A stretch of 64,000 nt of DNA from Amycolatopsis benzoatilytica AK 16/65 (GTDB taxonomy: Bacteria; Actinomycetota; Actinomycetes; Mycobacteriales; Pseudonocardiaceae), in contig NZ_KB912942.1 of the NCBI RefSeq assembly GCF_000383915.1, positions 193,806 to 257,805 on the forward strand, written 5' to 3'. The notes below the pieces were generated by a model. That model made no database searches and had not been told where the DNA came from. It worked only from the letters and a program-made list of their open reading frames with translations. This document shows positions 1 through 8,618 of the stretch, one piece after another (position 1 is the stretch's first letter; the number at the start of each line of letters is the position of its first letter). Position numbers and translations under genes: made by a program.

Positions 1-633
1 CGGCTGGCCCGGCACTTCGTCTCGACGCAGGACAGCATCCACCTGGCACGGGTCGGGATCGTGGCGCATCCGTGGGAGCGGCTGCGGGTCGGCGGGAAAC
101 CGGCGCACCACTCGTTCGCCCGCTCCGGAGCCGGAACCCGGACCGCCCGGGTCACCTACGACGGCGAACGAGCCTGGGTGCTCGGCGGTGTCGAAGACCT
201 GACCGTGCTCAACTCCACCGGTTCGGAGTTCTGGGGCTTCCCGCGCGACCGGTACACGACGCTGGCCGAGGTGAAGGACCGGATCCTCGCCACCGCGGTG
301 TCCGCGACCTGGCGGTTCTCCGTCGAGGAGACCGACTGGGCGGCCGCGCACGAGACCGCGCTGGCCACTCTGCTCGACGCGTTCGGCGGCACGCACAGCC
401 TGTCGCTGCAGCAGACGCTGCACGCGATGGGGCAGGCGGTGCTGGAGGCGGTCCCGGAGATCGCGGAGATCCGGTTCTCGCTGCCGAACAAGCACCACTT
501 CCTCGTCGACCTCGAGCCGTTCGGCCTCGACAACCCCGGCGAGGTGTTCTACGCCGCCGACCGGCCCTACGGCCTGATCGAGGGCACCGTCCTGCGCGAC
601 GACGCCCCGCCGGCCGGACCGGCCTGGTCCTGA
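1..633 (+). CDS. Urate oxidase (uricase), 5'-truncated by the window edge
   Basis: The last 210 residues of a cofactor-free urate oxidase, which converts urate to 5-hydroxyisourate. The open frame runs in from base 1, so the start lies outside the window; full-length enzymes are about 300 residues. The C-terminal uricase signature LPNKHHF is at about 1.5/2 of the visible part, followed by the typical AADRPYGLIEGTV tail. It is followed 27 bp later by a guanine deaminase and then a purine permease, so it belongs to a purine-degradation cluster. The family assignment is firm; the missing N-terminus cannot be judged. Confidence 0.93.
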   Translation, partial: RLARHFVSTQDSIHLARVGIVAHPWERLRVGGKPAHHSFARSGAGTRTARVTYDGERAWVLGGVEDLTVLNSTGSEFWGFPRDRYTTLAEVKDRILATAVSATWRFSVEETDWAAAHETALATLLDAFGGTHSLSLQQTLHAMGQAVLEAVPEIAEIRFSLPNKHHFLVDLEPFGLDNPGEVFYAADRPYGLIEGTVLRDDAPPAGPAWS

Positions 634-660
634 ACCCGCGAACGAAGGAGCAGTACCGTT

Positions 661-1143
661 ATGACCGTGTCCATCGACCTCGAACGCACTTGGCTCTCCG
701 AGTGCCTGCGGATCGCCGAGCAGAACGTCGCCGACGGCGGCGGCCCGTTCGGCGCGCTCGTGGTGAGGGACGGCGAGATCGTCGCGACCGGCGTCAACCG
801 CGTCACGCCGTCGCTGGACCCGACCGCGCACGCCGAGGTCGTCGCGATCCGCGCGGCCTGCCAGGCACTCGGCAAGTTCAGCCTCGCCGGCTGCGTGCTG
901 GTGTCCTCGTGCGAGCCGTGCCCGATGTGCCTCGCGTCGTCGCTGTGGGCCCGGGTGGACCGGGTGCTGTACGCGGCCGACCGGCACGACGCCGCCCGCG
1001 CCGGGTTCGACGACCGGGCGTTCTACGAACTTTTCGACCACCCGCGCGAAACGTGGCAGACCCCGGTGTCGCGAGTGTCCACACCGGACCAGTTCGCCCC
1101 GTTCGCCGCGTGGCTCGGCCGATCCGACCGGGTCGAGTACTGA
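661..1143 (+). CDS. guaD: Guanine deaminase-like nucleoside deaminase (CMP/dCMP deaminase fold)
   Basis: 160-residue zinc-dependent deaminase. The zinc/catalytic motifs HAEVVAIRAAC and CEPCPMC are both present; the His, the two Cys and the catalytic Glu of HAE are intact. Length and the FYELFDHPRE tail fit the GuaD branch (guanine to xanthine) rather than tRNA-adenosine deaminase TadA. An AAGGAG ribosome site lies 10 nt before the ATG. It sits between urate oxidase and a purine permease, consistent with feeding guanine into urate breakdown. A related nucleoside substrate cannot be excluded from sequence alone. Confidence 0.85.
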   Translation: MTVSIDLERTWLSECLRIAEQNVADGGGPFGALVVRDGEIVATGVNRVTPSLDPTAHAEVVAIRAACQALGKFSLAGCVLVSSCEPCPMCLASSLWARVDRVLYAADRHDAARAGFDDRAFYELFDHPRETWQTPVSRVSTPDQFAPFAAWLGRSDRVEY

Positions 1144-1322
1144 GCCTTCGTGCGCGCCTGCCCCGGTAGAGCCGCGGCCCGCGCGCACTAGCCCCCACCC
1201 CACCGGGCCACCCTCCCGGTGCTGACCGGAGCACCAGAAAAACCCAACCGTCCACTGTGTCTCGTCCCGGCCGTTTCCGGCCGGGGCGCGGTGCAGCACA
1301 CCCACCGGCAAGGGGAGGACGC

Positions 1323-2765
1323 ATGACCCAGGTACGCCTCGACGAAGCGGTTACCTCGGCTCCCGGACAACCGCGCAAGTCCATTATGGAGCGACTGTTC
1401 GAACTGCGCGCACGCAACACCACGGTAGGCCGGGAAGTACGCGGCGGCATCACGACGTTCGTCGCGATGGCCTACATCGTCTTGCTCAATCCGCTCATTC
1501 TCGGCGCTTCCGCCGACATCACCGGCGCGAAACTCAGCGCCGCGCAACTGACCACGGCGACCGCGCTGGCCGCCGCGGTGATGACTGTCGTGATGGGACT
1601 GGTCGGCAACGCGCCGCTCGCGCTCGCCGCCGGACTCGGCATCAACGGCATCGTCGCGTTCCAGATGGCCCCGGCGATGACCTGGGCGCAAGCCTTCGGC
1701 CTCGTCGTGCTCGAAGGCGTCTGCATCGTGCTGATGGCGGTCAGCGGCGTCCGGGAACGCATCATGAACGCGATCCCCGGACCGCTGAAAACCGCGATCA
1801 CCGTGGGCATCGGGCTCTACATCGCGCTCGTCGGCCTGGTGAGCGCCGGGTTCGTCACGCGGACCCCGGACGAGGCGCATTCGACCGTCCCGGTCCGGCT
1901 CGGCCTCGGCGGGCATCTGCACGGCTTGCCGATCGCGGTGTTCTGCTTCGGCCTGCTGCTGATGACCGTGCTGATGGCGCGGAAGGTGCCCGGCGCGGTG
2001 CTGATCAGCATCGCGGTCTCGACCGTGCTCGCGGTGGTGCTGCACGACGGATTCGGCGTCGGCGAATGGGGCCTGACCACTCCGACGCTGCCGCATTCGG
2101 TGGTCGCCGCCCCGGACTTCGGGCTGTTCGGGCACGTCGACCTGTTCGGCGGGTTCGCCAAGGCGGGCGCGCTGACCGCGACGATCTTCCTGTTCACCCT
2201 GGTGCTGTCCGGGTTCTTCGACGCGATGGGCACCATCACCAGCGTCTCGGACGAGGCCGGGCTGTCGAAGGACGGCCGGGTGCCGCGGATGGGCCGGATC
2301 CTGTTCGTGGACGGGGCCGGGGCGATCGCGGGCGGGGTCGCCGGTTCGTCGCCGAACACGGTCTTCCTGGAGTCCGCGGCCGGCGTCGGGGAGGGCGCAC
2401 GGACCGGACTGGCGAGTGTGGTGACTGGACTGTTGTTCGGGGCGACGCTGCTGTTCACGCCGATCGCGGGGATCGTGCCCGCCCAGGCGGCGGCCCCGGC
2501 GCTCGTGGTGATCGGCGGGATGATGGTGGCGCAGTGCCGCAACATCCCGTGGAACGACTCGGACTACACCATCCCGGTCTTCCTGACGGTCGCGCTCATT
2601 CCGTTCACTTACTCCATCACCAACGGCGTCGGCGCGGGGCTCATCGCGTTCGTGCTGATCAAGACCTTCCGCGGGAAGTGGCGTGAGGCGGGGTGGATCC
2701 TCACCGTGCTCGCGCTCGTGTTCACCGTCTATTTCGGAATCGACGTGGTGAAGGCGATCCTCTAA
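1323..2765 (+). CDS. NCS2 (AzgA-type) purine permease
   Basis: 480-residue integral membrane transporter for guanine/hypoxanthine/adenine-type purines, by similarity to the AzgA/PbuG branch. It opens with FELRARNTTVGREVRGGITTFVAMAYI-like residues typical of the branch, has about 12-14 hydrophobic segments, and keeps the GFFDAMGTI and SSPNTVFLESAAGV signature regions. The ATG at 1323 is chosen because AGGGGAGG lies 5 nt upstream; the open frame extends back to 1257 without a ribosome site. A small stem (CCCGGCC/GGCCGGG, 1266-1285) lies in the leader. It is likely co-expressed with the flanking purine genes. Confidence 0.88.
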   Translation: MTQVRLDEAVTSAPGQPRKSIMERLFELRARNTTVGREVRGGITTFVAMAYIVLLNPLILGASADITGAKLSAAQLTTATALAAAVMTVVMGLVGNAPLALAAGLGINGIVAFQMAPAMTWAQAFGLVVLEGVCIVLMAVSGVRERIMNAIPGPLKTAITVGIGLYIALVGLVSAGFVTRTPDEAHSTVPVRLGLGGHLHGLPIAVFCFGLLLMTVLMARKVPGAVLISIAVSTVLAVVLHDGFGVGEWGLTTPTLPHSVVAAPDFGLFGHVDLFGGFAKAGALTATIFLFTLVLSGFFDAMGTITSVSDEAGLSKDGRVPRMGRILFVDGAGAIAGGVAGSSPNTVFLESAAGVGEGARTGLASVVTGLLFGATLLFTPIAGIVPAQAAAPALVVIGGMMVAQCRNIPWNDSDYTIPVFLTVALIPFTYSITNGVGAGLIAFVLIKTFRGKWREAGWILTVLALVFTVYFGIDVVKAIL

Positions 2766-2782
2766 ACAGAAAGGGACCGGCA

Positions 2783-3160
2783 ATGCCTCTGATGTTCCTC
2801 AACGGCGGCGCGATGCGCGGCGAATCCCTGCACCACCTGCTCGACGGCGCCCCCCTGGTGGTCGAGACGAAAACGGCCGCCAAGTACCGGTTCTACTCGG
2901 TAGGCGGGCAATGCCCGGCGCTGGTGCCGGTAGCGCACGGCGGCGCGGCGATCTCCGGCGAGGTCTACGACCTCACTCTGGACCAGCTGCGCGACCGGGT
3001 GCTCCCGTCCGAACCGCCGGAGCTGGAGCTGGGCGTGATCGAACTGGCCGACGGCAGCTCGGCGTTCGCGATGCTGCTGCGGCGGCCGCAGACCTCGCAC
3101 GTGCAGCTGCGGGACATCACCGAAATCGGCGACTGGCGCGCGTTCCGGGCCGCCGCGTGA
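2783..3160 (+). CDS. Stand-alone allophanate hydrolase C-terminal-domain (AtzF-C/GGCT-fold) protein
   Basis: 125-residue protein resembling only the C-terminal domain of allophanate hydrolase (AtzF), a gamma-glutamylcyclotransferase-like fold. Visible cues are the FLNGGAMRGESLHHLL opening, a YRFYSVGG strand, VYDLTLDQL and LGVIELADGSSAF. The amidase domain is absent. An AAGGGA ribosome site precedes the ATG at 2783. It lies 17 bp after the purine permease and overlaps the glycerate kinase start by 4 bp (GTGA), so translation of the two is coupled. A role in ureide/allophanate nitrogen release is inferred from context and fold only. Confidence 0.72.
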   Translation: MPLMFLNGGAMRGESLHHLLDGAPLVVETKTAAKYRFYSVGGQCPALVPVAHGGAAISGEVYDLTLDQLRDRVLPSEPPELELGVIELADGSSAFAMLLRRPQTSHVQLRDITEIGDWRAFRAAA

Positions 3161-4266
3161 CCGTCCTGGTCGCCCCGGACAAGTTCAAGGGCTCGCTCAC
3201 CGCGGCCGAGGTCGCGCAGGTGGTAGCCGCGGCGTTCGCCGAGGTCGCACCGGGCGAACCGGTGCGGCAGCTGCCGGTGGCCGACGGCGGCGACGGCACG
3301 GTCGCCGCCGCCGTCGCCGCCGGGTTCCGGCGGGTGCCGGTACGGGTGTCGGGGCCGACCGGCCGCCGGATTACCGCGTACTACGCGCTGCGTGGTCCGG
3401 TGGCGGTGGTCGAGCTGGCGGAGGCTTCGGGCTTGCACCGGTTGCCCGGCGGCCGGCCGCAACCGCTGACCGCGTCGAGTCACGGCACCGGCGAGCTGAT
3501 CGCGGCCGCCCATGCCGCCGGGGCCAAGCAGATCGTGCTGGGTGTCGGCGGGAGCGCGTGCACCGACGGCGGGGCCGGGTTGTTGACGGCACTGGGGGCG
3601 CGGCTGCTGGACGCGTCCGGTGCCCCGATCGGACCGGGCGGGGCGGGATTGGCCGCGGTGTCCACCGCGGATTTGTCCGGACTGCCCGACCTGGACGTCG
3701 TGTTGGCGTCCGATGTGGACAATCCGCTGCTCGGCGGGAACGGAGCGGCGGCGGTCTACGGGCCACAGAAGGGAGCCGGGCCCGCTGAGGTCGCGTTGCT
3801 GGAACGCGGGCTGTCGCGGTGGGCCGACGTAGTGGGCTCCGCGCACGTCACCACCCCGGGGGCGGGCGCGGCGGGCGGCGTCGGGTTCGGTGTTCTCACC
3901 GGACTCGGCGCTCGCCTTCGGCCGGGGATCGAGCTGCTGCTGGAGCTGCTCGGTTTCCCGGAAGCGGTTCGCGACGCCCGGCTGGTGATCACCGGGGAGG
4001 GATCGCTGGACGGCCAGTCACTGCGCGGGAAGGCGCCGATCGGGGTGCTTCGGGCAGCGGGCAAGACGCCGGTGGTGGCACTGGCCGGGCGGTGCTTGCT
4101 GGCTGAGCCGGAGTGGCGGGAGGCCGGGTTCGCCGGGGTGTACGCCCTGACGGACGTGGAGCCGGACGAGCATCGGTGCGTGGCGGACGCCCGGGGGCTG
4201 TTACGAGACCGGGCACTGCGGCTGGCGCGCGATTTCGCGCGGACGGTGCCTGCGAGCCGGGGCTAG
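3157..4266 (+). CDS. glxK: Glycerate kinase (GlxK/GarK family)
   Basis: 369-residue type-II glycerate kinase, ATP + D-glycerate to phosphoglycerate. The N-terminal signature VLVAPDKFKGSLTA, the VADGGDGTV motif, GVGGSACTDGGAG and the ITGEGSLDGQS motif are all present and the length is normal. GTG at 3157 overlaps the upstream stop as GTGA. In ureide catabolism glyoxylate is turned into glycerate, so this kinase would channel purine carbon into central metabolism. This explains its place at the end of the urate/guanine cluster. Confidence 0.93.
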   Translation: MTVLVAPDKFKGSLTAAEVAQVVAAAFAEVAPGEPVRQLPVADGGDGTVAAAVAAGFRRVPVRVSGPTGRRITAYYALRGPVAVVELAEASGLHRLPGGRPQPLTASSHGTGELIAAAHAAGAKQIVLGVGGSACTDGGAGLLTALGARLLDASGAPIGPGGAGLAAVSTADLSGLPDLDVVLASDVDNPLLGGNGAAAVYGPQKGAGPAEVALLERGLSRWADVVGSAHVTTPGAGAAGGVGFGVLTGLGARLRPGIELLLELLGFPEAVRDARLVITGEGSLDGQSLRGKAPIGVLRAAGKTPVVALAGRCLLAEPEWREAGFAGVYALTDVEPDEHRCVADARGLLRDRALRLARDFARTVPASRG

Positions 4267-4272
4267 GTCGGT

Positions 4273-4408
4273 GGGCGCCCTCTGCCGGAGTCGGGGTCCG
4301 TGCGGGGCCCCTTGCCGGAATCTAGGTCCCTCAGGGGGCCATTCACGGAATCAGGGTCTCTCAGGGGTCCCTTCACGGAATCTAGGTCCCTCAAGGGGCC
4401 ATTCACGA
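4273..4408. repeat. 30-bp tandem repeat array (family A, copy 1)
   Basis: At least four imperfect 30-bp units of the form GGGGCCNTTCACGGAATC + NNGGTCCCTCA follow the glycerate kinase stop codon. The first unit is degenerate and the last is cut short. Related units occur near 10320, 22662, 25340, 25710, 28659 and 63001. The GGGGCCC core and the TCCGTGA/TCACGGA arms can form hairpins. Confidence 0.85.
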
Positions 4409-4419
4409 CCACGGCGGAC

Positions 4420-4812
4420 TCAACCGAGCAGGACCTGCCGGACGTGGTCGGACAGGGGGAGCTCGGCCGCGTCGTCGGGAGTCAGCCAGCGATGCGCGTC
4501 GTGTTCGGCTGGGTCGAGTCGGAGCTCGCCCTGGAAATCCGGGTGGGCGTCGAAGTACGCGGCATGCACGGTGAAGGGCTTGCCGGTGCGGTCTGGCCAG
4601 GACCGGCGGGCCCGTTCCCCGGTCAGGCGTACCCGCAGACCGGTTTCTTCGGCGGCTTCCCGTATCGCGGTGTCCTCCGGCGCTTCGCCTGGTTCTGCCG
4701 TGCCGCCGGGGAATTCCCAATGTCCGGCCAGGAACGTGCCGGGCGCGCGGCGAATCAGCAACACCTTCTCGTCTCGCCGGAGCAGGACGTACGCCAAGTG
4801 TTTGTCGTTCAT
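4420..4812 (-). CDS. MutT/NUDIX hydrolase
   Basis: 130-residue NUDIX pyrophosphohydrolase. The NUDIX box is complete: G-x5-E-x7-REAAEETGL, within the segment following EFPGG at about residues 33-56. MutT-like size and the WLTPDDAAELPLSDHVR C-terminus suggest an oxidised-nucleotide or related NDP-X substrate, but the substrate is not readable. The start ATG at 4812 overlaps the stop of the upstream SDR remnant by 4 bp (ATGA). It probably was, or still is, read from that transcript. Confidence 0.88.
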   Translation of the reverse strand: MNDKHLAYVLLRRDEKVLLIRRAPGTFLAGHWEFPGGTAEPGEAPEDTAIREAAEETGLRVRLTGERARRSWPDRTGKPFTVHAAYFDAHPDFQGELRLDPAEHDAHRWLTPDDAAELPLSDHVRQVLLG

Positions 4813-5081
4813 GCGGCTCCTCCGTCGGCGACCAGGGCCTGGCGTTTCACCCAACCACCAGCCGGTTCGCGGACGAACGCGTATTTGGCTTCCATGCCGG
4901 GGACCGTTTCGTCGGCACCCCAAGGCATCCGGCGGTCGTATTCGGGCCAGTGGGCGGTGATGCCGGTCCAGCCGTCTTCTTCGAGGCGCTTCGCGATGAC
5001 GGTGCCGGTTCCCGCTCGCCGGCCCGTGCCGGCGACCAGAGCGATCCGCTCAATACCCTCGCCAAAGAAGTCTGACCCCAC
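4809..5081 (-). pseudogene. Internally deleted short-chain dehydrogenase/reductase
   Basis: A 90-residue open frame that keeps the two ends of an SDR but not its middle. The N-terminal NAD(P)-binding stretch IALVAGTGRRAGTGTVIAKR is followed by HWPEYDRRMPWGADE. The frame then jumps to a C-terminal-type GGWVKRQALVADGGAA tail. The catalytic Ser-Tyr-Lys region, normally about 150 residues, is missing. No ATG fits the SDR start; GTG at 5081 is the likely original start. The reading frame is still open through the junction, so a short peptide could be made, but not an active SDR. It overlaps the NUDIX gene by 4 bp. Confidence 0.7.
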
Positions 5082-5114
5082 CAACCGCAACCTCGGCTCC
5101 CGGCCCGGTCCCGA

Positions 5115-5170
5115 CCACCCCAATGTGGCATTCGGTGCGTCGGACGCACCCAATGTGGCATTGGGGTGCT
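5115..5170. repeat. Palindromic intergenic element (family C)
   Basis: Two copies of CCAATGTGGCATT (the second extended to the interrupted palindrome CCAATG-TGG-CATTGG) flank a second inverted repeat, GGTGCGTC/GACGCACC. The whole can fold as nested hairpins just upstream of the SDR remnant. Nothing suggests it is coding. Confidence 0.65.
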
Positions 5171-5207
5171 CGGGGGCGGGGCCGCGTCGGTGACCGGAGC
5201 GATCCGG

Positions 5208-5921
5208 TCACTCTTCAACGGCCCCGCCTTCCGCGCGCAAATGCTGCCGGAAAGTGTAGGAACTGTCTTCTGCCCGGCGGCTCAGGAATGCGTCGAATCG
5301 GACTTGGTCCCGCAGGGTCGTCCCGGTGCGAATCAGCTCCGCCTGCCGGCGCTCGGTGTCGCGAATGCCCTCGGCCAGCCGGAAGACGTCTTCGGCGTTG
5401 GCGGCGGGCACGAAAAGCACGCCGTCGTCGTCGCCGAACACCAGGTCGTCGGTGGTGACGGTCCATTCGCCGACGGTCGCGGCCAGCAGCGCGTCCGAAG
5501 CGCGGTTGGCGTGGTGAAGCGGGCCGGTGGACAGCGAACCCAGGCTGAACACCGGCAGGCCGATTTCGCGCAGCTCCGAGGTGTCCCGGTGCAGGCCCCA
5601 GATCACGATGCCGCCGAGCCCGGCGGCGGCCGCTTCCGCGGTGACGAGGTCGCCCACACAGCTCTCGTCCAGCCGGCCGAAGTTGTCGACGACGAGCACG
5701 TCGCCTGGCTGCGCGTCGCCGAGCGCTTCGAGGAAGACGTCGACGCTGCCTGCGTGCCGGGCCGGCAGCACCCGTCCGGACAAGCGTTGACCCGGGACGA
5801 CGGCCCGGGTCCCGGCCGGCGCGCACCGCACCGTCAGCCGGGCACGCAGGCAGCCGTCGGCGAGGTGTGCCGTGGTGAGTGCCGCGAAACGTTCTGTCAG
5901 GTTCAGGTATTCACCGTCCAT
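5208..5921 (-). CDS. RraA-family protein (HMG/CHA aldolase-like)
   Basis: 237-residue RraA-like protein. The family core is visible: TAHLADGCLR near the N-terminus, PGDVLVVDN, the CVGDLVTAEAAAAGLGGIVIWG region carrying the G-x-L/D and R/D catalytic surroundings, and DLVFGDDDGVLFVP. Members act as 4-hydroxy-4-methyl-2-oxoglutarate or oxaloacetate lyases, or bind RNase E, and many remain uncharacterised. ATG at 5921 starts the recognisable domain; the open frame extending far upstream antisense to efeO is a shadow. It stands alone between the SDR remnant and the efe genes, so no pathway can be assigned. Confidence 0.82.
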   Translation of the reverse strand: MDGEYLNLTERFAALTTAHLADGCLRARLTVRCAPAGTRAVVPGQRLSGRVLPARHAGSVDVFLEALGDAQPGDVLVVDNFGRLDESCVGDLVTAEAAAAGLGGIVIWGLHRDTSELREIGLPVFSLGSLSTGPLHHANRASDALLAATVGEWTVTTDDLVFGDDDGVLFVPAANAEDVFRLAEGIRDTERRQAELIRTGTTLRDQVRFDAFLSRRAEDSSYTFRQHLRAEGGAVEE

Positions 5922-6209
5922 ACCGCACGCTACCGGACGGATCGTCCGCCGCGGAACGGGTTTCGGGCGACGACCGGCGGAGCTAGTGTGGTCGCCGACA
6001 CCTGCCCGCCTCTCTCGGAAAACTTGGCGATAACCGGCGAATCGGACTGGGGGAGTTGGCATGCTTTGGCGGTTATATCCGATTTGGTTCGGTTTTCTGG
6101 GTGAAGCCCTGGTGAATTCCCGGGTAGGCGACGTGCGCAGCGGCGGATTCTTCACTTTCCGCACGCATAATTCCGTTCCGGTAGCCCGAACGAGTGGCAG
6201 GAGGCAGGA

Positions 6210-7379
6210 GTGCCGGGGTCGGTTCGCGCCCGCTTGATCGCGGGTGGTGCGGTCGCCGTGGTCGCGGCGGCGGGCGTCGCGTTCGCGGTCTGGCCGGACG
6301 GAGCGTCGGCACAGGATCCGGAGATCGAGATCTCCCGGTCCGCGTGCGGTCAGGGCTGGACCGACCCGCGCGCCGGGGTCCAGACCTTTCACCTGCGCAA
6401 CACCGGCACCGTGACGTCCGAAGTGGACTTGATCGACCCGGCGACCGGCGTGATCTACGGCGAGGTCGAGGGACTGGGCAGCGGGACCACCCGGCCGCTG
6501 CCGGTCACGCTCGGGAACGGCACCTACGCCTTCCGCTGCCTGCCGGAGGATTCGCCCGCGATCGTCGGCCCGGCGGTCACCGTGTCCGGCGGCAGCGAGC
6601 GCGGCCCGGGCGTCGCACCGGTGACCCAGAACGACCTGCTCGCGCCGCTGAAGTCCTACCAGAAGCACGTGACGGACGGTCTGGACCAACTCGGCGGCGA
6701 CGTCGCCAAGCTCAAGGACGCGGTCCAGCGCAACGACCGCGGCTCCAGTCAGGCTGCCTGGCTGGTCGCGCACCTGGACTACGAACGCCTCGGCGCCGCC
6801 TACAACGCGTTCGGCGACTCCGACCAGGCCGTCAACCGCACGGCCGACGGCCTGCCCGGCGGGGTCAAGGATCCGGGCTTCACCGGCTTTCACCGGATTG
6901 AAGCCGGCCTGTGGCACAACGAGGACCTCGCCGCCCTCGCCCCGGCGGCCGACCAGTTGGACAGTGACGTGCAGAAACTCCGCAAGTCCTTTGCCGACCG
7001 CCAGGTCGATGCCAATGACCTCGGCCTGCGCGCACACGAGATCGTGGAGAACACCCTGCAGTTCGAACTGACCGCCCGCACCGACTACGGCAGCGGCACC
7101 AACCTTGCCACCGCCCGCGCGAACATCGACGGCGTCCAGGCCGTCCTCGACGTGCTGCGCCCGGTCCTCGCCCCGCGTTACCCCGCACTGTCCACGGTGG
7201 ACAACTGGATGAAACGCACCGCCGCCGCGCTCGACGCCGCGAAGCGGCCGGACGGCTCGTGGACCCCGGTGAACCAGCTTTCCGCGCCGCAGCGCCAGAA
7301 ACTGAACGCCGATGTCAGCCAGTTGGCGGAGCTGCTTGCTCCGATCGCCGCGATCGCGGAGCCGAGGAGGACGTCGTGA
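6210..7379 (+). CDS. efeO: EfeO iron-uptake lipoprotein-like periplasmic component (cupredoxin + M75)
   Basis: 389-residue exported protein of the EfeUOB ferrous-iron system. An N-terminal hydrophobic signal (residues about 8-27, ending near ASA) is followed by a small cupredoxin-like domain with one Cys pair. The alpha-helical M75 peptidase domain follows, with the HxxE motif in [10 protein letters not shown] at about residues 227-236. Start GTG at 6210 has GGAGGCAGGA immediately upstream. It ends in a GTGA overlap with efeB. The membrane permease EfeU is not in this locus. Confidence 0.92.
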   Translation: MPGSVRARLIAGGAVAVVAAAGVAFAVWPDGASAQDPEIEISRSACGQGWTDPRAGVQTFHLRNTGTVTSEVDLIDPATGVIYGEVEGLGSGTTRPLPVTLGNGTYAFRCLPEDSPAIVGPAVTVSGGSERGPGVAPVTQNDLLAPLKSYQKHVTDGLDQLGGDVAKLKDAVQRNDRGSSQAAWLVAHLDYERLGAAYNAFGDSDQAVNRTADGLPGGVKDPGFTGFHRIEAGLWHNEDLAALAPAADQLDSDVQKLRKSFADRQVDANDLGLRAHEIVENTLQFELTARTDYGSGTNLATARANIDGVQAVLDVLRPVLAPRYPALSTVDNWMKRTAAALDAAKRPDGSWTPVNQLSAPQRQKLNADVSQLAELLAPIAAIAEPRRTS

Positions 7380-8575
7380 CCGAGTCCTCCCGTCGTACCT
7401 TCCTGCGCCGTACGGTGATGAGCGCGGGCCTGACCGCGGCGGCCGGAGTCGGCGTCGCAGCCAGTGCCGGCGCCGGCGAAGACTCCGGGGCGATCCCTTT
7501 CCACGGCCCGAAGCAGGCCGCGATCCTGCGGCCGCCACCGGCGCAGACCATCGTCGCGTCCTTCGACATCGTCGCCGAGAATCGCGCCGAGCTGACCCAG
7601 TTGTTCCAGGAGATCACCGACCGTGCCCGTTTTCTCACGAACGGCGGCGCTCCGCCCTCGGTCGGCATCACCGCGCCGCCGGCCGATTCCGGCATCCTCG
7701 GTCCGGAGGTGCCGCGCAGCGACCTCGGAGTGATCGTCGGCGTCGGGTCGTCCCTTTTCGACAGCCGGTACGGGCTCGCCGACCGCAAGCCCAAGAAGCT
7801 CAAGCCGATGGCGATGTTCCCGAACGACGCGCTGGATCCGGCGCAATGCCACGGGGACCTGTCGCTGACGTTGTCCTCGAAGGACACCGACACCGTCCTG
7901 CACGCACTGCGCGACCTGGCCCGCGCCACCCGCGGCGGAATGCAGCTGCGGTGGAAGATCAACGGGTTCAGCTCGCCGTCGCGGCCGTCCGGAGCACAGC
8001 GCAACCTGATGGGGTTCAAGGACGGCATCGTCAACCCGGCCGAGTCCGAAATGGACCGGCTGGTGTGGGCGGCCGGCGCGGGCGAGCCGTCCTGGACGAC
8101 CGGCGGCAGCTACCAGGTGATCCGGCTGATCCGGATGCTGGTGGAGTTCTGGGACCGGGTGTCCATCACCGAGCAGGAGAACATGTTCGGCCGCCGGCGC
8201 GACACCGGAGCCCCGCTGGACGGGGCCGCCGAAACCGACGAACCGCGCTACGCGGACGACCCGATCGGCACCGTCATCCCGCTGACCAGCCACATCCGCA
8301 AGGCCAACCCGCGCACCCCGCAAACCGACTCCAGCCGGATCCTGCGCCGCGCCGTCAACTACGACCGCGGCATCGACAGCAACGGCAACCTCGACCTGGG
8401 CTTGGTGTTCGTCTGCTACCAGCAGGACCTCGAGCGCCAGTTCGAGACGGTGCAGAAGCGGCTCGTCGACGAACCGCTCGTCGACTACATCTCCCCATTC
8501 GGCGGCGGCTATTTCTTCGCGCTGCCGGGCGTCACCGGTCCACAAGACCACTTCGGCCGGGCGCTCCTCGCCTGA
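7376..8575 (+). CDS. efeB: EfeB, Tat-exported DyP-type haem peroxidase
   Basis: 399-residue DyP-type peroxidase (deferrochelatase/peroxidase EfeB). It begins with the twin-arginine signal RRTFLRR and a hydrophobic run to about residue 35, so it is exported folded with haem. The GFKDG motif (GxxDG), the proximal-haem His in [11 protein letters not shown] and the distal Arg region SRILRR are all present. It overlaps efeO by 4 bp (GTGA). It likely oxidises Fe(II) or acts on haem at the outer face of the membrane together with EfeO. Confidence 0.93.
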   Translation: MTESSRRTFLRRTVMSAGLTAAAGVGVAASAGAGEDSGAIPFHGPKQAAILRPPPAQTIVASFDIVAENRAELTQLFQEITDRARFLTNGGAPPSVGITAPPADSGILGPEVPRSDLGVIVGVGSSLFDSRYGLADRKPKKLKPMAMFPNDALDPAQCHGDLSLTLSSKDTDTVLHALRDLARATRGGMQLRWKINGFSSPSRPSGAQRNLMGFKDGIVNPAESEMDRLVWAAGAGEPSWTTGGSYQVIRLIRMLVEFWDRVSITEQENMFGRRRDTGAPLDGAAETDEPRYADDPIGTVIPLTSHIRKANPRTPQTDSSRILRRAVNYDRGIDSNGNLDLGLVFVCYQQDLERQFETVQKRLVDEPLVDYISPFGGGYFFALPGVTGPQDHFGRALLA

Positions 8576-8618
8576 GGAACGTCCCAGTTCCCCAACCCCG
8601 ACCCAGGAGGAATCCTCA

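Noticed and set aside
1144..1322. Purine riboswitch considered in the permease leader
   Set aside because: Only a 7-bp hairpin is visible; the conserved purine-aptamer loops are not recognisable.
1188..2783. 531-codon minus-strand frame across the purine permease
   Set aside because: His/Asp/Arg-rich antisense shadow; the permease on the plus strand is clear.
5922..7538. Minus-strand open frame continuing the RraA frame far upstream (total 776 codons)
   Set aside because: The part beyond 5921 lies antisense to efeO, is Arg/Gly rich and has no motif. It is a shadow of high-GC codon bias.
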